A stretch of DNA of 64,000 nucleotides from Gari tellinella (Eukaryota > Mollusca > Bivalvia > Cardiida > Psammobiidae). The notes beneath the pieces are model-generated. The model was not told where the DNA came from. It was given only the letters and a program-made list of their open reading frames with translations, and made no database searches. The translations under genes were made by a program, and so were the position numbers. The stretch spans positions 47,686,400-47,750,399 of the forward strand of contig OV277860.1 of NCBI GenBank assembly GCA_922989275.2. Direction: 5' to 3'. Of the stretch, positions 28,601-40,600 are shown piece by piece. Each line of letters opens with the position of its first letter. Within the stretch, counting starts at the first letter, position 1.

Positions 28601-31600
28601 CCCACCAAATCCTATAGTGTTACTACTCATTAGAATCGTCTCGAAGAGACGATTCTAATAAGTAGTGACACCATAGGGTTTATTGCAGGAATAAAGATTT
28701 TAGATTTTAAAATGCTCCTCTTATCTGGAGCCCTGTCCTGAGATTATCCACTTGTAGTTCTTTGACCATAAAATTATGCATGTCTATAGTAGTATTCCCT
28801 CCCTACAGCTGCCCTCCTAACAACTATTCCCTTTTTACAACAATGCTTGCCACTGTTCCCCAAACAAGACATTTATGTCTAATGCTTTCACTGCTGCAAT
28901 ATTATCTGCTTAAAATTGTTATTTGCAGTTTTTTCTCCCAAAGTTACGTAATGGACATTTTGACAGAAGAAACATAAAGATGAGTGACAAACAGTTTGAA
29001 CCTCCATGTAGTCAGAGACTGTATAAAGCCAGAGATACACGACTCGACTGATTTATACATACGAGACCGTTGAGCGAGATTTCGCGAGAACAGGTCCTCG
29101 CGAGTTATATAAGCTTTAGCGACGATCGGGAAAAAAGTCGATATTTGGAATTACTTATCAGTTGCTGCGTTAATACGGTCTACAGTTATTTTACAATACA
29201 AACATTCCTTAAAGAAGCCTCTTTTTCGAGGTTTAACACAAAAGAATAATAAGAATAAAGTCCGAGCATAAATTAACCCCTCGGCGCATCGCACACACGT
29301 TAATTAGTGTTTGGAAAATGCCGATTCAATGAAAAGTGACGGCAGTTTGCACGAAGGTGTGAATGGACCCATGGGTGGCCTCATTAAAATTTAAGTTATA
29401 GCAAAATGCGTGGACAGATTGACATGAAAATTTCGCCATAACTGTATCTTAATATGAGCTACATGGACAACCCATTCTTATTCATGTTTGAATGTTCAAA
29501 CTGCTGTTTAAGCGTTTACGGCAAGGCGATATTGCATCGATCTTCAATCGAAGCACTAGTTGGTGGCCTCAATAAAATTTAATTGATAGCAAATTGCGTG
29601 GACAGATTAGTTTAAACATATTTTATTCAGGAAAAACATAACATAATTATTAACATATTTGACAGCATAATAAGGATTAGAATGGAAGCATAAATGCTTA
29701 TTAGGTTCTTCTCCTTAACAGTTAGCATTTCATATAAACAATAGTTGTCTAGAATAAGACGCCTTGAATAAACGGGCAAAAACTATTTGTATATTTTTCT
29801 TTTTTTATGTTTTCGATTAGAATTAGGTTGATACGACTAGGAGGGGGTTGTTGGGTTCTCGGAGCGGTGGCGCGGCGGACAAAGGAGGTACAGATACACA
29901 GGACAGGCATCGAATGCGGTACAGGCCGTTCGAATAATAGTTGCACTACTGAGAGAACCTTTTGGTTTTTAGAATGAAATCCTGGACTGCTTCAAATATA
30001 GTCTGATTGGTATGGTCGGATAGGTTAGGATCACCGTTGAGCAGTATCTTAGGGTCGGGTCTGCATATTGCTCGTATGGAGGAGATCATGGCGTTTCTTG
30101 GTATCCGGTAAAGAGGGCATGAGAGGAGAAAGTGTTCCGTGCTTTCGACGTCACCACAAGCACAACGAGGAGAGTCGATGAGATTTTTCTCCAATAAGGT
30201 GAGATTCAAACTGCTGCAATTTGTCCGGAGTCGCGTGTGAAGTATCTGAGATCGCCTGTTGCCTGTACAAAAGAAAGAGAACTGTTTAGGCAGACTTTGT
30301 TGATTGAGAGCATGTTTGAAGGCACCCAGTGAGGGAGACTCGCGAACATTCAATGGTAGAGAGTTCCACTGCCGAATAGAGGAGGGAAGGAAAGAATCTG
30401 AATAAATCTTCTTGGTAAACACGGGTTGTCTGATGTCTTGTGAGTTTCTAAGGACCCGTCCAGTCGTTTTGTTCACTTGGGCTGGTACCAAGTTAGAAAG
30501 ATAGGAAGGAGTTAGGCCGTAGAACATTTTATAGAAGAGTACGAGTTTATGTCTGTTACGTCTGGTTTCCAAGGAGTCCCATTTCGTTTCTTTGTAAAGC
30601 TCTCGTATTGACACATACTTTGTGGCTCCAGTCACTATTCGGGCTGCTTCATGCTGGATTTTATCAAGTTCTTCTTTCAGGTAATTTGAGCAATTGTCCC
30701 ATACGACATCCGCGTATTCCAAGATAGGTCTAATGAAGGAGAAGTATATAGTTTCTAGAGAGCGTCTATCAAGAGTGAACTTGAGTTTCCTCATGATGTT
30801 GATCCGTGCCCAAGCTTTGGATTTGATGTTATCGATGTGAGCATGCCAACTGCCGTCGTTAGAAAATGTGACTCCCAAGTGGCAATGTTGTTGGACTTCA
30901 GAAATGTCTTGATTGAGCATCGATAGAGAAGGATGGTGAGGTTTATTAACCTTTCGAGAAAGAAGAAGTGTTTCAGTCTTAGAAGGATTGAAAGAGACAA
31001 GCCATTTCTGTGCCCAGTCGGATATCTTAACGATATCTGAATTAAGAATCTCAGAAGAAGTGTTTGGGTGCTCCACAATGATATAGAGGCTAGTGTCGTG
31101 GGCAAAGAGGCGGATATTAGAGTCGATTTCGGAAACAATGTCATTAATATAGATAAGGAAGAGAAGGGGACCAAGAATAGAACCTTGCGGAACTCCGGCT
31201 TTGATATCCGCCCAGTCCGATTTGACGCCTGGTATGATGACACGTTGTTTCCTATTTTGCAGATACTGAGAAAACCAAGCGAGAAGAGATCCGTCGACAC
31301 CAGCGCTGGTAAGTTTTGCAAGAAGTCCTTTGTGCCAAACACGATCAAACGCTTTACTGATGTCGAAGAAAACCGCTCGTACCTCTTTCCCTTCATCGAG
31401 TGCTTTGCAGAAAGCATTGTATAGAAAAGTAAGTTGATTGACAGTAGAGTCACCATGGATGAAGCCAGACTGGAAGGGTGTGAAAAAAGAAGTGTCGAGA
31501 AGAAAGTTATAGACATGCTTGAACACAAGCCTCTCTAAGACCTTGTCGAGATTGCTCAGTAGCGATATTGGACGGTAATTATTGACAAGATTTTTGTCGC

Positions 31601-34600
31601 CTTTTTTAAAGATGGCACATACATGTGCTTCTTTCCAACAAGAAGGAACTTGACCAGTTGAAAGAGATTGATTGAATAATTGACAGAGTGGATGAGAGAG
31701 TTCTGTAGCAAGTTCGCGTAGAATTCTGTTATTGATTTCGTCCGGACCAGATGCTTTACCCAATGGTAGGCTTTTCAAGACAGACTCGACCTCCTCAGGA
31801 AGAAGAACTAGAGCTGAAATGGTAACTGGTGATGGGTTTAAGAAAGGAACGGGGACATTATTTTCGTTGAGCTGAGTTTGATTAGCAAAGAAGTTGTTGA
31901 GAAGGTTAGCCTTATCTACATCTTCAGAGGCTGATGAGTCATCTTGTATTAGTGTTGGTATCGGTTGCTTGTCTGAGTCGGAGATAAAGTACTTCAGAGT
32001 AGACCACCAATCACGAGAGGAGAGAGTGTTATTCAAGAGAGTGTGTGCTAATGTTTCGTGATAGTTAGCCTTGGCGTTTCGAACTAAAGTCACAACTTCG
32101 TTGCGTAGTTTCCTGAATAGAAACCAGTGTCTCGGAGAATTACTATTCCGCGCCTTCTTGTATGCTCTCTTTCGGCATCTGATTTTGCTTTTAATGGCAG
32201 AAGTTATCCATCGAGGTTCAGATGGTTTGACAGTGACAGTTTTATTAGGAATAGCAGCTTTTGTAAGAGCATGTATTTTCCCGGTGAGGAGAGTTGCGTG
32301 TTCATCAATGTTGTCACTAGTGAAACTTGCCCAACGAGTTTCCGCGGCCATTTGCCTCAGGAGGTGATAGTCACCTCGGTCATACTGCCAAACTGTTCGG
32401 GTGTAAGATTTGGCTTTAGGTTTGTCGTATTTGAAAAATCCAAAAATGGGCACGTGAAATCTAACATTCTGATTAAGAAAGGGCTCAGATACGCCACTGA
32501 GGATAAGGTTATGTGCATCTTTAACGAGCATAAGATCAAGAAGAGAAGAAGATGTTTCGGTGAAATGGGTCGCTTCATCGATGATTTGGACAAGACCAAG
32601 TTGTTGACATATGGAATCTATTTTGCGGGCGCTATTGTGGGTGAGCATATTCAGGTTGAAGTCACCGACAACAATCAAGTCGTCAGTTTGCAGGTCGAGG
32701 GCAAGATGAATCGAGTTTTCTATCTGGTTGAGGTAGTCAGCATTAGAGCTTGGCGGCCTATAGAATGTACCGATCAGTATACGTGATCTCTTGAGAAGTC
32801 AATCCAGATACATTCAACATCAGGGGACTCGAGCTCGAATCTCCTTTTGTAAACAAAAGAACTTTTTACATACACACAGACTCCTCCATAACCGTCTGCA
32901 CGATCTTTCCGTTCAGGTGTTGAGAAGGATGGAATTTTCAGATCTTCAGAGGAAATATTATCATTCAGCCAAGTTTCCGAGAAAGTAAGTACATCAAAAG
33001 CCTGGAGTTCGCTGGTTAGGATGTCTAGTTTCGGCAGTAGACTCTGCACATTGTAGTGTATGACACTGAAGCTGCGTGCAAGATTGAGACTGTAGTTGCT
33101 TGAGCGAGAAGTGGAGTTTGAGTTATTTAAAGACAGGGGACCAGGGTTTGGATGAATGTCTCCATGAGACAAGAGCAGCTGTGATAACCACGTGGGGAAC
33201 GCAATATGAATAAGCACAGATAGTGCGATGGTAAATAGTGAGAACAGCAAAAGAGCACTCAGAGCTCCTACAGAGAACCTTAAGTTGCGGTAAAAATTTT
33301 CATCCGGATTAAATAGAGTCCGACCATGGCAATCAATATATGAGAAGTCTAATCTGTCTGAGATACTGATGTACATGGAGTACGTACTGATTGGACAGAT
33401 TGACATGAACATTTTGCCAAAACTGTATCTGAGTTTGAACTACATGGATAATCCATTCTTATCCATGTTTGAATGTTCATACTGAAGTTTTAAGCGTTTA
33501 CGGCAATACGATATTGAATCGATCTTCATTTGTTTGGAACTTACCAGCAACCACGCAGCAACGTATCTTCCTTTGAGCCAGGAATACACTTTCTCGGTTT
33601 AATCCACAACTCATATTTTGGTTTCACTCGATTAGTATCACAAATTATTGTATAAAAACGAAACAAAGTCAATATTTATAAGTCAACTGGTCGATATGTG
33701 TATTTTTTCCCATTATCGCGACGCTGTCATTACCTGTGCTGGTCACGTGACCGCATCGACATACGTCACTGCCTCTCAACGGACACCTGTTATATGGGGA
33801 AAGAAGGAAAATAAGGGAGTCGTGTATCTCTGGCTTTATACAGTCTCTGATGTAGTCTAATGTACATGTACTTTAAATGCTCATCTGTCTCCAAAACTTA
33901 AATAACGCTATGTGGAAATGGATTAAATGTAGATAGATGGATGGATGGAATTACTTGATGTTAAACTATCTATAATCATATAACAACAAGAGCCCCACGG
34001 GGCATATTCGCTCACCTGAGAATAGCTGGAAAAACGGAGATATTGATTTATGTCCAGGACTGACCTAGATATGCAACAGACCGGAACAATTTGAACAAAA
34101 TATGTAAAGTATATTTAAAAGTGTCACCATACAGAATATAAAAGCTCTGGCCATATTAGAGTCAGAGAAGAGGAAGTTTGAAATTTTCTCTATATAACTC
34201 TATGTAAAACTGTGACCCCCGGGGCAGGGCCAATTTTGACCCTAGGGGCATAATTTGAACACACTTAATAGAGGACCTGTAGTCGATGATATGTGCCATA
34301 TGTCTAAGCTCTGGCCCTTGTAGTTTTAGACGAAGATTTTTTAAGTTTTCATTGAAAAAATCTATTTTTAGCTGCTGTGACCTAGTTATGCAACGGACCA
34401 GAACCATTTGTACAATTTTGGTATAGGACATCTAGAAGTGTCACCATGCCAAATATCAAGGCTCTGGCCATATTAGTTTCAGAGAAGAAGACGTTTGAAA
34501 ATTTCACTATATAACTCTATGTAAAACTGTGACCCCCGGGGCGGGGCCAATTTTGACCCCAGGGGCATAATTGAACAAACTTGATAGAGGACCTGTAGGC

Positions 34601-37600
34601 AATGCTATGTGCCAAATATCTAAGCTCTGGCCCTTGTAGTTTCAGACAAGAAGATTTTTTAAGTTTTCATTGAAAAAATCTATTTTTAGCTCCTGTGACC
34701 TAGTTATGCAACGGACCAGAACCATTTGAACAATTTTGGTATAGGACATCTAGAAGTGTCATCATGCCAAATATCAAAGCTCTGGCCACATTGGTTTCAG
34801 AGAAGAAGACATTTGAAAATTTCACTATATAACTCTATGTAAAACTGTGACCCCCGGGGCGGGGCCAATTTTGACCCCAGGGGCATATTTTGAACAAAGT
34901 TGATAGAGGACCTGTAGATGTTGCTATGTGCCAAATATCTAAGCTCTGGCCCTTGCAGTTTTTGACAAGAAGATTTTTTAAGATTTCCTTAATTTTTCTC
35001 TTTGGTTGCCATGGCAACCAGAGTTCTGCATTGTTTTTAATTCTTTGAACAAATTTGAAAAAGTTTGACCCAAGGAACATTTCTGTAAAGTTTGGTTGAA
35101 TTCTATCAAGCGGTATAGGAGGAGATGTCATTAGAAGCAATTGTTAACGACGACGCACAGGGCCATCCCAATAGCTCACCTTGAGCCTTTGGCTCAGGTG
35201 AGCTAAATATTGATTACCCGGTATTACATTGCTATTATCAGTCAACAGCGGTATATTTGATTAAAGCAGGCTGAAAGTAAAGCAGAAAGCTCCTTCAGGA
35301 GATTTTTGTTTTATCTTCAACCTGCTTTAAGCATGTTTTAGAATGAAGATAAAATATATGTTATAGAATTTTATCAGAAAAATGATATAAGCAAGGAAAT
35401 GCTTTTCTATGGGAATCGAGGCATCAACAAGCCCTCATATTGGAGCTAAGGGTAAATGTCTGTTCCATTCCTATTGCTAAAATTTGCTATGTTACAATGA
35501 AAGTATATAGTAAATATTCTACAAATACGGACGCTGTAGTTTTCCTAACATTTGAACAAAAAGTAATTTGTCAAAAAGGTGCGAACTGAATCGCAAGCAG
35601 TGTAGACCCTGATCAGACTGCTCCGTCAGGAGCAGTCTGATCAGGGTCTACACTGTTTACTCAACCCTCTCTGCCCCAATACTTTGGTGTCATTACGGTA
35701 AGCCAACACAGTGTTACATGTAGATATATCCTTACCATCACATTGCAAACAACACTGGCCAGGGTACTTCACTGGATGGGTACAAGTCACAACTGGACAT
35801 TTTATCTCCGCACACGATATCTTCCCTTCCTGTAAATGTACATGTCATACTACCAATAGTTTGTTACAATGATCTGCTCCAATTAAGGTCATAAAGCTTT
35901 TGAGTTGAGTTTGAAGTCGTTCTCAAGCATTTGATTGGTCAGATTTGAGCCTGGGCTCAAATCTGACCAATCAAATGATTGAGAACAAACTCAGACTCAA
36001 CTCGAACGGTTTATAACATTGGACCCTGTTGATGTTTCACGTCCCTGCAATGATATTGTATGCTTTATAGCAAATTGTCTGCTTTTATTTCTCCAATTAG
36101 AGAAAATTATATAGAGGATAACTGTTTTTTTCAGTGTAAGATCGAAATTTAATCCATTGAGTGAACATCAGACGTTATATTTTCACGAGTGGCGAAGCCA
36201 CGAGTGAAAATATAACAGTCTGATGTTCACGAAATGGATTAAATTCGATCTTTCACTGAAAAAACACAGTTATTCTATTTATTTATGCTTTTAAGCTACT
36301 TTTTAAACGAAATTGTTTAAAAATTGAAAGCGAACGTACATTATTTATCCCGTGTTGAGCCCCACGTTTTATGTCGAACATATGTGCGTGACAGTTGGCG
36401 GTATAATGACGTCATCCGAATGACTTCGTTGCTCCCGAGTTTGGATTCGTGCTCTTCCGGTGAGTAGTTCGCGACAAATCGGACTGCCGGAATTTAACGA
36501 TAAGACACGATTGACTACGATTCTTGGGGAGCCCTACGGGGAAAATTCATAATAAAAGCGATTGGTGATAATCCACTGCAGTGGATTACCAAGTGATCAT
36601 CCACTGCTATATCGTGGTAATCCACCGAAAAGCATAAATAATAGTAAATATTACATCAATTAACCCAATACAGCACAGCCTGTTTCTAGTTTTGAAGGAT
36701 TTTAGGTGACCTAACTTTAAAACAGGTTGAAAGTAAAGCTGAATGTGTCGTTAAGCATAACATAAGCAAGTTGTCATAATAGAGAAATTTTACTGTATAT
36801 AATCAATTAACCTATTACCCCATAGGTTGATTCTAGTTTTGAAAATGGGTGACCACTTAAAGCAGGTTGAAAGTAAAGCAGAATGCGCCTGCAGGCGCAT
36901 TCTGCTTTACTTTCAGCCTGCTTTAAAATACCAGCTGCTAGAATATAGAATTTTTTTCTAATGTAAAATATTCACAACTGTATAAATTAGAACTATTTTC
37001 TTCAGTGGTGGAATAAATAAGGGGCATAAAAAGGTATATTTATAGGGTAGTGGGTAAATAAGGAATTGATTATTTTCTATCCTCAGTAAACCCATGACCC
37101 CATAACCAGTTTCTAGCATTGAAGATAGGTGACCATTAAAGCAGGTTGAAAGTAAAGCAGAATGTGCCTTAAGGCACATTCTGCTTTACTTTCAACCTGC
37201 TTTAAGCTATCATCTGTTTGGAAGTAGCAAATATTTCTCATATTACATATTCATGACTGTATAAAAAGGAATTATTTTCTTGACTGTATAAAAAGGGATT
37301 ATTTTCTTAAGTGAAGGAATGAATTAAAGGCGTAAAAAGCGTATTTATGGGGTAATGGGTTAATACGGAATTGATTATTTTCTATCCTCAGTTTAGGTAT
37401 GTTTTTCTGGTGCTGGTACCTGGCATGTACATGTTTCACAGTCTGAGGCTGCCCAGTTGGTTCCCTCTCCTCTCTGTATACCATTCCTGTCCACACAGCC
37501 AGAACACTCAATGATGGCCCCAGTAATACCGTTATACCATTCATAGCTACAGTCTCCACACCGGTTGATCCTGCACACTGCATCTGGGTACCCTGCACAA

Positions 37601-40600
37601 AATAAGATAAAACTCATCTTTAAAAATTCTTCTACATCATCTATTAACCCAATACCCCATAAATACACCTTTTAAAACCTTTAATCCTTTGTTCCTCTTC
37701 TGATTTGATTTGATTTGTTTTGATTTTACGTCCCTTTCAACAGTATTTCAGTCATATCGCGACGTCCAGCTAATTATAGGTGGAGGAGGATCCCAGAAGT
37801 CCTTTATGCACTGTTTCAGGCACAAATCGACAACTGGGTAGAACCACCTACCTTCCGCAAGCCAGCTGGAAGGCTTCCCCACATGAAAAATCCGAACGAC
37901 CCTCTTCTGAAGAAAAAGTTTCAATTTATACTGTCACAAATAAGAATCATAAGAAATGTTTTCTATATTCTAGCAGATAATAGTTTAAAGCAGGCTGAAA
38001 GTAAAGCAGAATGTGCCTTAAGGCACATTCTGCTTTACTTTCAACCTGCTTTAATGGTCACCTATATTCAATACTAGAAGCAGGCTATGTGGGAAACCCA
38101 TTACCTAATAAACATGCCCTTTTAAAATGCATTTTATCCATTCCTCCACTGAAGAAATAGATCCACTTTATGCAGTCACTAATATGCATAATAAGGAAGG
38201 GATATAAAAAAGTCACAACCCGTACCGAACTTTGCCATTCCAATTTATACATGTAAATACATAAATATGTACTAAAAGAAATATGTGCTATATCCTAGCA
38301 GATGGTAGCTTAAAGCAGGTTGAAAGTAAAGCAGACTGCACCTTAAGGCGCATTCTGCTTTACTTTCAACCTCATAGCGATAATACAATTATCAATGCTT
38401 ATCTCAATACAAGCTAGTGGATTATAGTTTGTCAAAATGAGTCAGTATGAGGCTATTGCACAATGAGTCAATATAAGTCAGTATGGCTTAATGGGTTAAG
38501 TAGTAAACTATCTAATTTACTAGAAACAGGCTGTGGGTAATGGGTAAAATTATGGTGTATAGCATACCTGGGCATTGTCTGTCTTGGCACAAATCATCAG
38601 CACAGTCCAATGGAAACTGTCCAAATGGACACTCAGTGTAGTAGTAGGTTACAAAGCATAGGCTGAAACATACAAGGGAGTTAATAATACATACCGTAAA
38701 GACGTAGTAAATGCGCTAAAATGTGCTTCTACCAAAGGAAGGGTTAATGCAGGACAGACAGTAATCCAAAAGCACCTGAAATTCTGTGTGAACAAGAACA
38801 TTTGTTGTTTATAGAAACAAAAGAATTTTCACTAATTCTATAACAGGCCATGACATAAGATTGTAAAAAAGATGCAAATGATGATAAAAGATATATATCT
38901 AGTCTTCAAAGCTACTAATTATACAATCTTTATTCTAAATTTTGCTTCCTATAATTATTATACATGTACATGCAGACTTGACATATACATTTAGTTGGTT
39001 GAAGAATGCATAGGCAATCTTGCAACTGATCGAATGAGTGATTTGTGTTAACCGCCTGTCAACATTTAAATTTTCAGCAATGACATAGAACTGTCCCTTC
39101 AAAGTGATTCTATTGCTAGGGACATAAAGAAGAAACTGTCAGCCACTTTCACTTTACTCTCCTATTTATATGTAATTACCGAAACATTGGTATACAGTGC
39201 TCCCTCTCTACAATGGCCATCCCAACAATGACTCCTTCCTTACAACAACCCTTACAGCAGTTCCTTAAACAGGACAATTATGTCGACACTCTTATTTCCT
39301 ACTTATTATGTAACCATTGAAGTACTGAAATGTTGGTATATTAATAAATTAGATAAAATCTGATCTGTCTTGATCGTTCACATTCTACCATTGTTTTTTC
39401 TACTAGTTTCCTACTTATCGGATTATCAAATAGGCAAGAAACGGTTTCCCTTACCTCTTGTCTGGACCGACAGGTAGCCAGACACCCCCTTCAAGCCCAT
39501 TTGTCAGATCTTCAAGTTCTCTAGCTCGGGCTTGGGCTCTACCCAATATTCCTTCAATCAATGGAACCTGATCTCCTCGTTGCAGCCAGTTCAAGGTGTA
39601 CCTAAAATTGGTCAAGGTTCTATATTTTTAATCCTTTAACCCATAGCGTGTTTCTAGTTTTGAAGACAGGTAATCACTTAAAGCAGGTTGAAAGTAAGGC
39701 AGAATGCACCATAAGGTGCATTCTGCTTTACTTTCTACCTGTTTTAAGTGATCATCATCTGCTAGGATATAGAAAATATTTCATTTGGTACATGTTTATG
39801 ATTTATAAATTGGAACTTTTTTCTTTTCTTTTTTCTTCTGTGGAGGAATAAATTAAAGGCGCTTCTTTGGGAAAAAAGTTTAAAGCAGGTTGAAAGTAAT
39901 GTCGACTGAACCTTAATGCACATTCTGCTTTACTTTTTTCAGCCTGCTTGTTTCTACCATGACCTGGTACAGTGCCATAGGAAACATTTACTTGCATCTT
40001 GACAGATGAGTGCTTAAACCAGGCTGAAAGTAAATCTGAAAGCTTTCTGCTTTATTTTCAGCCTGCTTCAAGCAACTACCTGTCTTAAATACAGCAAACA
40101 AGCTAGGGGAAGATTTACATTTGATTCTGTTCTGTAGAGGTCAACTATGCAATGCAAAAAAAAAAAGTTCACAATTTAACTATATATAATTGTGGTTTTG
40201 TCGAAGATGTTTTTCTTTACTTTTTTGTTGTTGTTTTAAAGTCTTTACAAAGCAAGTGACCCCAAAATGCGATTTTTGTTTTTTTCCATTGCTTTTTAAA
40301 AAATATCCATACTCCGGACCTCTTGTTTTTTGTCATGTTTTTCTTCTTTATTTCCATGAAAATATTTCTTATGGTGCATATATTTATGGAACTAATTTCT
40401 TCAGTGGAGGAATACATTAACTCTTTCCTCCCTAAAACTTTTAATGAATAATTCCAGTTTCCATCTAAGTCTAGTCCATTTATGACTTTTAGGGGTTGTT
40501 TTTGTCAATGTTTGGCATTATGACAAACAGTGAAGACCCTGATCAGAGGGCTCCTTTCGGAGCCCTCTGATCTGGGTCTTCACTGTTTGCACAGGACAAG

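Larger units (their letters stand above)
29609..33391 (-). mobile_element. CR1/Jockey-type LINE (non-LTR retrotransposon), inactive
   Basis: A 3.8-kb element bounded by a 10-bp target duplication TGGACAGATT (29599-29608 and 33392-33401). It encodes an APE-type endonuclease, a reverse transcriptase and a C-terminal Cys/His motif. The 3' end is AT-rich without a clear poly-A. It is disabled by a frameshift between endonuclease halves and a changed catalytic residue. The 5' end falls at or near the start of the open frame, so an upstream ORF1, if any, is missing. Confidence 0.9.
29012..33850. mobile_element. TIR element with perfect 34-bp inverted repeats, carrying a nested LINE
   Basis: 29012-29045 and 33817-33850 are perfect inverted repeats of 34 bp (TCAGAGACTGTATAAAGCCA at the start). 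TGTAG flanks both ends, a likely 5-bp target duplication. Without the LINE the element is about 1.05 kb. It contains a tandem unit of about 187 bp (29375 and 29562), the second interrupted by the LINE and resumed after 33401. It has no coding capacity of its own. It lies in an F3-like repeat. Confidence 0.8.
28512..35735 (-). other. Intron 17 (7.2 kb): F5, partial F3, TIR element with LINE, HINE copy
   Basis: F5 28542-28735, left F3 28788-29005, TIR element with LINE 29012-33850, F1 right end to about 33930, HINE type A 33987-35206, F1-type core 35265-35335, and a GATCAGA-type palindrome 35592-35660 near exon 17. Confidence 0.75.

Noticed and set aside
31068..32786. Plus-strand frames of 98-219 codons
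   Set aside because: They are antisense shadows of the LINE reverse transcriptase.
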